Below are positions 9,186 through 16,717 of a stretch of 39,588 bases of DNA, in pieces. The translations under genes and the position numbers were made by a program. Source of the DNA: Nitrospira sp. (GTDB taxonomy: Bacteria; Nitrospirota; Nitrospiria; Nitrospirales; Nitrospiraceae); assembly GCA_003135435.1 (NCBI GenBank), contig PLBR01000151.1:1-39588 (forward strand), in the 5' to 3' direction. Positions within the stretch are counted from its first letter, which is position 1. Each line of letters begins with the position of its first letter. The notes under the pieces were generated by a model. The model did no database searches. It was not told the origin of the DNA and worked only from the letters and a program-made list of their open reading frames with translations.

Positions 9186-11099
9186 TTAGTGGCCCCCAGC
9201 CGGCTGCGGTGCGCCGCCTGGAACCCCTGCCTTTATCTCGACAGGCGCCTTCTTCATCCCGAGGCTTCCCAGCCAGAAGACGAATAGGATGCTGACCCAG
9301 AAGAACAGCACATTGAATGAAATCATGTTCGCTGCGAAACCCACCGTATGCGTATAGGCCCAAGGCGAGTTATCACGCATGATTTCATTCACATGCCAGA
9401 ATAATCGGACCGAAGAGCGTATGTACCCCATCAAGCCCATCATCCAGGTAAAGGCAGTTGCGAGCATGATCAACGCATATTGCGATCGAACAGAGATCTT
9501 GCCCCACTCAATTGCCCCCATCTGCTTGGCGCCCTTCATCATGGCCGCGTTCAACGGAAACATGAAAAAGAGGCAGGACAGCGTCGTGGCGACTTGAGGC
9601 ACTGACAGACCCACCCGGACGTTTGCCGGGATGTAATATCCGTAGATGGCCAGCCAGATGATGTTCACATAGGCGCATCCGAAGAAGACACCCATGAAAA
9701 TATTGCCGAACTTCGACCAGGATACCGTCGAGACCTTATTGCCTCGCATGTACCAGACGAAGCTCAGAATGGTGGTAGTAATGATCACGTTAATTCCACC
9801 GTTCTTGGCCGACATCACCCCGTAGTTTCCCAGCACCGGGTGCTGTTGACCACCCATGGCCTTGAGCTCCGCAGGAGTCATGACTATCGTGTGGGGGGTA
9901 ATGAAAACCAGGAAGCCGCAACAGAGAACGAATACGAGATACTTAATGTAGCGCTGATATTTCTCAGCACCGCGCATCCGACCAAGCGCCTGCCAGAGAT
10001 AATAGTTCGTGCTCAAGAAGAGAATGCCGATCATGGTGGCTTGAATAATGAAGAGCCAAGCCAGGAGACCACCCATGAGCGTAATCCCCATCTGCTGGCG
10101 ATAGGCATACACCTCGCGCATCAGCCAGTAACCCGCGAACGGCAAGGGAATCAAGAACGCCACGCCGAGCGCCATGGCGATGTAGCCCATCCAGTCATAG
10201 TGCGCACGATCCTCATCAGTCTTGGAGGCCAAGAACTTGTACGCCGCATAGGCTGCCACGACACCGCCGCCGAACGCCATATTACCCAAAATGCGATGCA
10301 CGTTGAGCGGATTCCAGAGGGCGGTATGAATAACGTGCCAGATGTTCCCCAGGTACCGGCCCTGCTCGTCGACGCCGGCCGGCGACATCATGAAGCCGAT
10401 CCAGGAGTTGGCCAGGAACATGAGCAACGTACCGATCACGTTCAAGACCACGGACATGCTCAAGTGAATCCACTTGAGGAACCCGTCCGTCATCTTGTCC
10501 CAACCGTAGTAGTAGATGTACAGGGTTCCGCTCTCCGCCACAAACATCAGTGCATAGATATGCATGACCGGGCGGAAGATACTGGATAAGTAGCCGAAGA
10601 ATGCAGGATAGAGCGTCAGGAAGGTGAAGATCAGGATACCGCCGAGAATCGCAGTCAACGAATAGGCTGTCAGACTGATCTTGATGAAGTCATGGGCGAG
10701 TTGGTCATACCGCTTAGACATCGCCTTATCCTTCGTCACGACCCCCATGAACTCAATAACCATGCAGAAAATTGGAACCGCGAGCACGAAACTTCCGTAA
10801 TAGAGGTGCTGCTGATTCGCAAACCAGAGCAACACGCGGCTCTCGAAGTTATACCGCGGATAATCCCGAGGACCATCGACAGTCTTGGGAGCAGGGGCAC
10901 CGACAACGATACCCTCCGTCTTATAATAGACATCGCGCCCCTTTTCGACCGTCGCCGCCCCCTCCTTCTTCACCGCATCAGGTGCATCTGCGCCAATAGC
11001 CAGTGACGGAAGCGATACGACGATGGGGAGCAGGAGAAGGCCAATCATCGCACAAAGCGCCATGATTGAGAACAGCTTCTTCCCGGCTACACGACCCAT
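9186..11099 (-). CDS. Cytochrome bd-like oxidase large subunit (Nitrospira type), copy 1
   Basis: This 637-aa polytopic protein (roughly 14 helices) is distantly related to CydA. It starts with a cleavable-looking hydrophobic segment, and a short periplasmic stretch precedes SRVLLWFANQQH. That block resembles the CydA region carrying the b595 heme ligand (H98 here). Other conserved His are in IWHVIHTALWNPLNVH (H255, H258, H268), TPHTIVM and QQHPVLGNYG. Similar Nitrospira proteins were proposed as unusual terminal oxidases, some with an extra metal site (established, hedged). No CydB was seen; the operon supplies cytochromes c instead. The ATG at 11099 has AAGGAGG just upstream, so the ATG at 11135 is unlikely. 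Confidence 0.88.
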   Translation of the reverse strand: MGRVAGKKLFSIMALCAMIGLLLLPIVVSLPSLAIGADAPDAVKKEGAATVEKGRDVYYKTEGIVVGAPAPKTVDGPRDYPRYNFESRVLLWFANQQHLYYGSFVLAVPIFCMVIEFMGVVTKDKAMSKRYDQLAHDFIKISLTAYSLTAILGGILIFTFLTLYPAFFGYLSSIFRPVMHIYALMFVAESGTLYIYYYGWDKMTDGFLKWIHLSMSVVLNVIGTLLMFLANSWIGFMMSPAGVDEQGRYLGNIWHVIHTALWNPLNVHRILGNMAFGGGVVAAYAAYKFLASKTDEDRAHYDWMGYIAMALGVAFLIPLPFAGYWLMREVYAYRQQMGITLMGGLLAWLFIIQATMIGILFLSTNYYLWQALGRMRGAEKYQRYIKYLVFVLCCGFLVFITPHTIVMTPAELKAMGGQQHPVLGNYGVMSAKNGGINVIITTTILSFVWYMRGNKVSTVSWSKFGNIFMGVFFGCAYVNIIWLAIYGYYIPANVRVGLSVPQVATTLSCLFFMFPLNAAMMKGAKQMGAIEWGKISVRSQYALIMLATAFTWMMGLMGYIRSSVRLFWHVNEIMRDNSPWAYTHTVGFAANMISFNVLFFWVSILFVFWLGSLGMKKAPVEIKAGVPGGAPQPAGGH

Positions 11100-11180
11100 G
11101 AAACACCTCCTTGATGCATTCTGAAAAAGACTCATCGCAATCCCTTATAAACTCGACTCAGCACAGAATGAACCCCGTGT

Positions 11181-11309
11181 CTACTTCCGGAATAAATACC
11201 AGAAGTCCAGTCCCTGTGAATCCATCAAAAAGTGATCAACCGCCGTAAAATAAGCGATGCAGATGACTAAAGACACCAACGCGTACACGATTGTCTTCCC
11301 CATGCGCAT
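11181..11309 (-). CDS. 42-aa single-span membrane micropeptide in the bd-like oxidase operon
   Basis: The translation begins MRMGKTIVYALVSL and ends GLDFWYLFRK, with one hydrophobic span over about residues 6-24. A G-rich GAGGGGGG lies upstream of the two possible ATGs (11309 and 11303). It lies 81 bp upstream of the bd-like oxidase start on the same strand. Small single-span subunits such as CydX and CcoQ are common in terminal oxidases, so an accessory subunit role is inferred. No homology to those families was recognised. Confidence 0.65.
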   Translation of the reverse strand: MRMGKTIVYALVSLVICIAYFTAVDHFLMDSQGLDFWYLFRK

Positions 11310-11364
11310 TCCCCCCTCAGACCTTGCGGACGTTCAAGAAATTCCAGCGCTGCAACGGCCCCGC

Positions 11365-11487
11365 TTAGCAGGGGCACTGAATTCCAGCGAACCAATAAAA
11401 AAACCCCAAGCCCGCCGCACAGGTGATGTAAAAAATCATCCGACCGATTTTGACCTTTAGCTCGCTGTCCGCTGTTGCCGTAGCCAT
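11365..11487 (-). CDS. 40-aa single-span membrane micropeptide, first gene of the oxidase operon
   Basis: The translation begins MATATADSELKVKIGRM, followed by one hydrophobic span and the C-terminal GIQCPC. AGGAGAAGGA lies upstream of the ATG. The hydrophilic N-terminus followed by one helix, and its position 55 bp before the 42-aa gene, suggest a small accessory subunit. The terminal Cys-Pro-Cys could bind a metal or form a disulfide (inference). Confidence 0.6.
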   Translation of the reverse strand: MATATADSELKVKIGRMIFYITCAAGLGFFYWFAGIQCPC

Positions 11488-11543
11488 CGCGTCATCCTTC
11501 TCCTGATAAAAATAATAAGTGCCGAATCAGAGCAGCGAATTTC

Positions 11544-11572
11544 TTGACACTCAGATATCCGTATGTTATTCA
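11544..11572 (+). promoter_or_regulatory. Candidate sigma-70 promoter for the 34-aa micropeptide
   Basis: A perfect TTGACA at 11544-11549 is followed after 17 bases by the weak -10 TATTCA at 11567-11572, about 39 bases before the ATG at 11611. It lies in the AT-rich region divergent from the oxidase operon. Confidence 0.4.
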
Positions 11573-11610
11573 AAATTCCTTGCCGCACGCGAAAAGTCAG
11601 GGGAAACTCG

Positions 11611-11715
11611 ATGCAAAGAAAATCGAAAGTGTTCGACATTATAGTTTTGGTCGGTATGGTTGTCAATATACTTTTGGCCGTGTTCCTCATTCTCTACTAC
11701 TTTGATTTCCTGTAG
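11611..11715 (+). CDS. 34-aa membrane micropeptide, divergent from the oxidase operon
   Basis: The translation begins MQRKSKVFDIIVLVGM and ends YYFDFL: a short basic N-terminus and one long hydrophobic helix. AGGGG lies about eight bases upstream of the ATG. It is one of the few plus-strand genes and starts 123 bp from the divergent oxidase operon. It ends convergently 20 bp from the SUMF1-like gene. Composition and context suggest a small membrane subunit or regulator. It matches no family I recognise. Confidence 0.55.
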   Translation: MQRKSKVFDIIVLVGMVVNILLAVFLILYYFDFL

Positions 11716-11735
11716 ATTTCTCATGGTTTTCCCCC

Positions 11736-12626
11736 TCAGCTCTTCTCTAACTTCGTACCAGAAACCGCACAGCGAAACCCGATCGTTTCATCGCGAAAGT
11801 CCGGAACCATCTTGCTCCGGCTGGTGATGCGAATATCGGCTCCCGTGGTCGCATATCCCCCCCCACGAAGCACCCGAAATACGCCGTGATCTGGGCTCGG
11901 CGGGTTCCGTTCTGGGGCCTCCGCGAAGTAGGCTTCTCCATACCAATCGGCCACCCACTCCATCACATTTCCTGCCCCATCCATGACACCGTACGGGCTC
12001 TTATCCGTCAAAACCGTACCGACATATGCGGAAACATCATGACCATCCTGCACCCTGGCCCAATTCGCTCCGTTGGGCTGTTCCACATTACCCCAGGGCC
12101 AGAGACGGCCATCCGTTCCTCGCATGGCCTTCTCCCACTCCGCCTCAGTTGGAAGCCGCTTCCCTTTCCAATGGCAATAGGCCTCCGCATCCTCCCATGA
12201 CACATAGACCACAGGCTGATTGATGCCTTGCATCTTGCTCATGTTCTTGGCGTAACGAGCAGGAGGACCCGACTTACGATGCCCCGTCGCATCGACAAAT
12301 TCCTGGTATTGGAAGTTGGTCACTTCGTACCGATCAATGGCAAACGCATCCAGCGCCAGCGTGCGCTGCGGCTGTTCATCGAATCCGCCATGATCGGTCC
12401 CACGGATGAAGGGTCCTGCCGGAATCGAGACCATTTCTTCCCGGACTGGCTCTTCACGAGAAACCTGAGAGGGATCGAGCGGACCTGATGGGGTTGAATC
12501 CGTGGAATCAGCAGGAGACTCTTCAAACGGAGTCAGCGTGGTGCCACGGAGGATTCCCATGATAGGAATTGCAGCAAACGCAAGGATGGCTAGAAGAAAC
12601 AGCACCTTGAATTTGGTTTCGAGCAT
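11736..12626 (-). CDS. Membrane-anchored SUMF1/FGE-fold protein, paralog 2
   Basis: This 296-aa protein has an N-terminal membrane anchor (about residues 7-25), a Ser/Pro-rich linker and a formylglycine-generating-enzyme (FGE-sulfatase) fold domain. Typical signatures are VSIPAGPFIRGT, EVTNFQYQEFV, VSWEDAEAYCHWKGKRLPTEAEWEKA, GNVMEWVADWYG and VLRGGGYA...IGFRC. After RGG the Cys pair of true FGE is absent, so sulfatase activation is unlikely. The ATG at 12626 lies two bases after the upstream paralog's stop, implying translational coupling; earlier in-frame codons lie inside that gene. The anchor faces the domain to the periplasm (inference). A structural or assembly role for the adjacent oxidase is possible. 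Confidence 0.85.
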   Translation of the reverse strand: MLETKFKVLFLLAILAFAAIPIMGILRGTTLTPFEESPADSTDSTPSGPLDPSQVSREEPVREEMVSIPAGPFIRGTDHGGFDEQPQRTLALDAFAIDRYEVTNFQYQEFVDATGHRKSGPPARYAKNMSKMQGINQPVVYVSWEDAEAYCHWKGKRLPTEAEWEKAMRGTDGRLWPWGNVEQPNGANWARVQDGHDVSAYVGTVLTDKSPYGVMDGAGNVMEWVADWYGEAYFAEAPERNPPSPDHGVFRVLRGGGYATTGADIRITSRSKMVPDFRDETIGFRCAVSGTKLEKS

Positions 12627-12628
12627 GT

Positions 12629-13555
12629 CTATTGTGACGCCGCGGGGCTGTCGCCAACCTCCATATCGCTCGCACAGCGAAACCCGATCGTAATATCCGT
12701 CCGCCAATGCTTCGCAGCAAATCGCTTGGATAGCCGAACGTTATGCTCGGTCTCTCGCCACGACCCTCCGCGAACGACTTTCAAATCGCCGGTGTCCGGC
12801 CCTTTCGGATCGCGATAGGGCGCTTTCTGATAGTAGTGTTCATCGTATGAATCCGCGACCCATTCCGCGACGTTCCCCGTCATGTCATAGATTCCGTAGG
12901 GACTTAGCCCGGTCTCGAACGATCCAGGAGGAGCGAGATACCGATACCCGTCTTCACTCCCATCCACATTGGCATTGGCACGGCCGTTCATGAAGGTGTC
13001 GCCCCACGCGTACTTCCGCTTTCCTTCACCACGGCCGGCTTTTTCCCATTCCGCTTCCGTGGGAAGGCGCTTTCCCGCCCATTTGCAATAGGCCCCCGCC
13101 TCCTCCCATGTCATGCTCATCGCCGCAAACTCGGGCCTCAGCAGCTTGGATTGATCGTCTTCAAACACTTCGATCTTGGGCAGCGGACGCTTCGTCATTT
13201 TGGCGAACCGGGCATATTCTTCTTGCGACACTTCTTTCTTGTCGAGATAGAACGCCTTGAGAAACACTTGACGCTCTGGCGTCTCATCCGGGTCGCCATC
13301 TTTGCTGCCCATGATGAACGGGCCATCGGGAACCTGCACCATTTCTCGGCCTTCATCACCTATTTTCGTTTTGTACATAGAGTAATCCAGCGAGGGTGCG
13401 CTGCTCGGAGCCGGGCGAGTCTCGGTCTTGATCGACAATGCCAGTGCTTTCATCTGCTTCGACTTGTAGGACTCATAGACCAGCAAGCTAATCATCAGGA
13501 TGAACGACCCAAAGACAAACACGATCGAGCCGATAAGTACTCCTCTATTTTCCAT
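12629..13555 (-). CDS. Membrane-anchored SUMF1/FGE-fold protein, paralog 1
   Basis: This 308-aa protein has one N-terminal transmembrane helix (about 6-27) and an FGE-sulfatase fold domain from about residue 70 to 300. Signatures are VQVPDGPFIMGS, EVSQEEYARFA, MTWEEAGAYCKWAGKRLPTEAEWEKA, YDMTGNVAEWVADSYD and VVRGGSWRET...IGFRC. The catalytic Cys pair of true FGE is missing, as in the paralog that follows two bases downstream. It belongs to the operon with the second bd-like oxidase, DUF3047 and a glycine-rich membrane protein. The substrate or partner is unknown. Confidence 0.85.
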   Translation of the reverse strand: MENRGVLIGSIVFVFGSFILMISLLVYESYKSKQMKALALSIKTETRPAPSSAPSLDYSMYKTKIGDEGREMVQVPDGPFIMGSKDGDPDETPERQVFLKAFYLDKKEVSQEEYARFAKMTKRPLPKIEVFEDDQSKLLRPEFAAMSMTWEEAGAYCKWAGKRLPTEAEWEKAGRGEGKRKYAWGDTFMNGRANANVDGSEDGYRYLAPPGSFETGLSPYGIYDMTGNVAEWVADSYDEHYYQKAPYRDPKGPDTGDLKVVRGGSWRETEHNVRLSKRFAAKHWRTDITIGFRCASDMEVGDSPAASQ

Positions 13556-13561
13556 CGCGTC

Positions 13562-13960
13562 TCATGCTCCTTCGATTGTGCGTGACATGGAGGGATCAGC
13601 CGGCTTAGTTGCAGCTTTCTTTGCCGCGCGCATATCCAGCAACATCGAGATCTGCACACCGAGAAACCCACCCATGGCGGCGCCGGCTCCCGCGCCCACG
13701 GATATTCTCTCCGGACCGGCAATAACCCAGGCAAGCGCCCCGCCCAACAGCGTTCCCATCAAAATACTCACCAGGAAACGTCGCCCACCCATAAACCCAA
13801 TGACTCCACCGAGCACCAGCCCTGTCACACTCGCAAGCGGCATGATGCCGCCGCCCATAATGATCCCGATGAGCGTCCCGACCGTTCCCATCACGGCCAC
13901 GCCGAACAGGATATCGAACACCTTTAGGGACACAGCTTGTTCCGTGCCAGACTCGATCAT
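13562..13960 (-). CDS. Glycine-zipper-like small integral membrane protein
   Basis: This 132-aa protein has three or four hydrophobic segments rich in GxxxG-type spacing ([41 protein letters not shown]) and a basic, hydrophilic C-terminal tail. It lies 27 bp after DUF3047 and 6 bp before the first SUMF1-like gene, so it is in the operon of the second bd-like oxidase. No clear ribosome binding site precedes the ATG. No function can be assigned; helix packing in a membrane complex is the simplest guess. Confidence 0.7.
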   Translation of the reverse strand: MIESGTEQAVSLKVFDILFGVAVMGTVGTLIGIIMGGGIMPLASVTGLVLGGVIGFMGGRRFLVSILMGTLLGGALAWVIAGPERISVGAGAGAAMGGFLGVQISMLLDMRAAKKAATKPADPSMSRTIEGA

Positions 13961-13987
13961 GCTAACAACAGTCCATAGTCCATTTTT

Positions 13988-14644
13988 CTAGCGTCCTGCG
14001 CGCGCGACCATCGAACCAAAATCGATTTCTACGCCCGGCCCTGCGATGATCGAAATGCCCCAGGCTTTGGCAGCTGGTTCATGCTGGTGAATTCGTTTGA
14101 AATCTTCATAGACGTTCACACGTTCTTCGAACCACTGACCGACATCCTTCGTGCCGCTTTGCACCACGATCTCCGAGCCGCTGAACATGCCCCCTTCGGT
14201 CAGCGTGCCCTCGGGCTTGGTGGCACTCCAGACATACTTCGTAAACACAGGAATGAACATCAGGTCGGTATCCAACGAGGCATAGATTGCCGCAATAGGC
14301 TCATTTTCGGTCGTGGCTTTTTGCAGGCGCCAACGCCAAGTGAGGACTGGAAAGGCCTTCGGGTCCCAATCAATCTTCTTTTTCTTGATCCTCTGTCCCG
14401 CATCCTTCGCTGCCAGAAAATTCACACCGTTCTCTGTCTGGACCTTATACGCATCCCGCCCCTTGGACTCACTTCGTTGACTTTCATTATCCCAATTCGA
14501 GGGAAATCCGTCCGCTTCTTTTGCCTGAAAATCCTCCAGGATCAAGGATTGGCTTTGGGCCGAGACCGCACCCTGCATCACGAAGCTCCCACACACCACC
14601 AGCCCGACCGCGAGACATCTCCGGATCATCACCCCTCGCCTCAT
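13988..14644 (-). CDS. Secreted DUF3047 protein
   Basis: A signal peptide ending near AVSAQS is followed by a compact domain typical of DUF3047: ILEDFQ, FPVLTWRWRLQKATTENE, AAIYASLDTD, KYVWSATKPEG, and NVYEDFKRIHQHEP near the end. Family function is unknown. The ATG at 14644 has AAAGGGG seven bases upstream and gives 218 aa. An ATG at 14668 overlaps the oxidase stop codon as ATGA and is the alternative. It is immediately downstream of the second bd-like oxidase gene and probably translationally linked to it, which points to a periplasmic accessory role. Confidence 0.85.
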   Translation of the reverse strand: MRRGVMIRRCLAVGLVVCGSFVMQGAVSAQSQSLILEDFQAKEADGFPSNWDNESQRSESKGRDAYKVQTENGVNFLAAKDAGQRIKKKKIDWDPKAFPVLTWRWRLQKATTENEPIAAIYASLDTDLMFIPVFTKYVWSATKPEGTLTEGGMFSGSEIVVQSGTKDVGQWFEERVNVYEDFKRIHQHEPAAKAWGISIIAGPGVEIDFGSMVARAGR

Positions 14645-14664
14645 ACTACTACCCCTTTCGGTTT

Positions 14665-16536
14665 TCATGCCTCTTGCGACGACGGTGGCGCCAGTGCCGT
14701 TGCGTTTCCCTTGGCCAACTCTTCCCCCATCACAGGCAACTGCTCACGCTGACACATCCAGAATAGGGTGAGCACCGCGCCCCAGAACACCATCATATTA
14801 AGCGTCACCATCTTCGCAGCGAACGCGAAGTCCGGTGTAAAGGCCCAGGGAGAGACATCGGCCATCAACTCACTCACATGCCACGCCAACCGTCCGGATG
14901 AACGGATGTATCCCATGAGACCCATAACCCACGTGAATGCCGCAGCCAATCCGAACAAACCAGCCATGCCCCTGAGGGAAATCTTTCCCCACTGGACCGG
15001 CCCATGAACGACCGCCCCTTTGAGCATGATGCGATTGATGACCACACCGACCACAAGGACCGTCAACGTGGTTGCCGCCTGCGGCGACGACAGCCCGACG
15101 CGGAGCTTCGCCGGCAGATAGTACCCGTACACTGAGAGCCAGATAATATTGAGCGCCCCTAGGAAGAACAGCGCGCCGATGAGGATGTTCCCTCTCTTGA
15201 TCCAGGACACGACCATCGTTCGATTGGCGCGACGGTAATACATGAAACTCATGGTGGTCACAAGAATCATGATGTTGACCGCGCCGTTTTTCGCCGACAT
15301 CACTCCGTAGTTGCCGACCACGGGATGCGATGCTCCGCCCATCGCCTTTACTTCACCGGCCGACATCCAGACGGTGTGTGGTGTCAACCAAACAAACAGG
15401 GCCACCACGAACACCGAAAGCAGCACTTGGTAATAGGGCTGATACCGTTCCCCTCCACGAAGGCGCGCCATACTCTGCCAGAGATAAAAGTTTACTCCGA
15501 GGAAGAGGACGCCGATCAAGATGGCCTGCACGACGAAAAGCCAGGTGAGTAATCCACCCATCATCGTCACACCCATACTCTGGCTGAATCCGTAGACCGA
15601 TCGCATCAACCAGTAGCCGGCAAAGGGCATCGGTAACAACGCGCAGACCGTGACAAATAAAAAGATATGCCCAACCCAGTCGAAATAAGCGCTCTCTTTT
15701 TCGGTCTTGCTGGTGAAAAATCGATAGCACGCATATGCCATCACCACCGCGCCACCGGACATAATGTTTGCCAGGAAGCGATGGACATTCAATGGATTCC
15801 ACAGAGCCGAATGGAGCAAATGCCATCCGTTCCCCAAAAACCGCCCTTGCGCATCGACACCGGCCGGAGCCATCATGAAGGCCGACCAGGCGTTTGCCAA
15901 GAGCAGTAGTGCCGTCCCAAACAGGTTAGACAACAGGCCGATCGATGCGTGAACCCACTTCGAAGTCTGCTCAGCCAGCCGGTTCCAACTATAGTAATAG
16001 ATGACGAGCAGCAGCGATTCTCCGAGAAACACGATCGCATAGACCGGCATAAAGGTCTTGAACGTCCCGCCCATGTACCTCATGAAGCTGGGATAGAAAT
16101 AGAGAAATATCCCCAGCATGAGGCTCCCGACCACCGCCGTCACCGACAGAGCTAGGAGGGCGACTTTTGCCAAATCACGCGCGAGGCCATCATAGCGAAG
16201 TGCGAGCGTGGGCTTTCTGCTGCTGAGCCCCAAAAACTCCAGCAACACACAAAAAATCGGCAACGCAAGAACAAGCCCTCCGAAATAGGTGTGTAGCTGC
16301 GTGACAAACCACACGAGCAATCGACTGTCTAACGACCCGATGTGCGGGTAGACGGTCTCCTGAGGAGAAGGAGCCGGCGGCCCCTGGGGAGTTCCTGGTG
16401 TCTTGAAATATAGATCGGTGGCGTCCTCGGCAAAGGATTGGCTCTGAAGACCCCAGCCAATCCCCAAGGCCGCGAAAACAACCAATAGCAGGACAGAATA
16501 CCCGACCACCCTGGACGCTTTTTTCGTCATCACCAT
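14665..16536 (-). CDS. Cytochrome bd-like oxidase large subunit (Nitrospira type), copy 2
   Basis: A 623-aa polytopic paralog of the oxidase encoded at 9186-11099. Shared blocks include SRLLVWFVTQLHTYFGG, APAGVDAQGRFLGNGWH, LHSALWNPLNVHR, PFAGYWLMR, LTPHTVWM, HPVVGNYGVMSAKNGAVN and YGYYLPAKLRVGLS. The putative heme and metal His of those blocks are kept. A His kept in copy 1 (VMHIYALMFVAES) is Pro-Val here (MPVYAIVFLGES), so the cofactor set may differ. Unlike copy 1 it is not followed by cytochrome c genes but by DUF3047 and SUMF1-like genes. The intergenic space before it is filled by a dispersed repeat. Confidence 0.87.
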   Translation of the reverse strand: MVMTKKASRVVGYSVLLLVVFAALGIGWGLQSQSFAEDATDLYFKTPGTPQGPPAPSPQETVYPHIGSLDSRLLVWFVTQLHTYFGGLVLALPIFCVLLEFLGLSSRKPTLALRYDGLARDLAKVALLALSVTAVVGSLMLGIFLYFYPSFMRYMGGTFKTFMPVYAIVFLGESLLLVIYYYSWNRLAEQTSKWVHASIGLLSNLFGTALLLLANAWSAFMMAPAGVDAQGRFLGNGWHLLHSALWNPLNVHRFLANIMSGGAVVMAYACYRFFTSKTEKESAYFDWVGHIFLFVTVCALLPMPFAGYWLMRSVYGFSQSMGVTMMGGLLTWLFVVQAILIGVLFLGVNFYLWQSMARLRGGERYQPYYQVLLSVFVVALFVWLTPHTVWMSAGEVKAMGGASHPVVGNYGVMSAKNGAVNIMILVTTMSFMYYRRANRTMVVSWIKRGNILIGALFFLGALNIIWLSVYGYYLPAKLRVGLSSPQAATTLTVLVVGVVINRIMLKGAVVHGPVQWGKISLRGMAGLFGLAAAFTWVMGLMGYIRSSGRLAWHVSELMADVSPWAFTPDFAFAAKMVTLNMMVFWGAVLTLFWMCQREQLPVMGEELAKGNATALAPPSSQEA

Positions 16537-16547
16537 ACTTCTTAGTG

Positions 16548-16717
16548 GGCTACAGAAAAACTATGTTGGCGCACAAGAACATCGATAATTTGCACGTCTG
16601 GGACAAACCCTGTCTGTCTGGTCCATCTGATTGGTCTCATACAAGCAAACAAACCAGACAGACCGAGCAGACCAGATGAACAAGACAGGCTGGCGGACTT
16701 TTTGAGCATCCTGTTAG
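16548..16717. repeat. Inverted-terminal dispersed repeat with internal TGTCTGG/CCAGACA palindrome
   Basis: The left end CTACAGAAAAACTA and right end CTTTTTGAGCATCCTGTTAG match the termini of the element at 21499-21724. The interior is a quasi-palindrome of TGTCTGTCTGGT-type arms against ACCAGACAGACC-type arms. It fills the whole gap between the membrane protein gene and the second oxidase gene, and its right end supplies the TAA stop of the former. Confidence 0.75.

Noticed and set aside
9840-10589. 249-codon plus-strand frame opposite the first bd-like oxidase
   Set aside because: The translation is highly charged and His-rich without recognisable structure, and the opposite strand encodes a clear membrane oxidase.
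11457-11690. 77-codon minus-strand frame across the oxidase operon's upstream region
   Set aside because: It overlaps the first micropeptide gene and the divergent 34-aa gene, has no good ribosome binding site, and its sequence is not membrane-like or domain-like.
11736-13555. Sulfatase-maturating formylglycine-generating enzymes
   Set aside because: The catalytic Cys pair after the RGG motif is missing in both, and no sulfatase gene is nearby.
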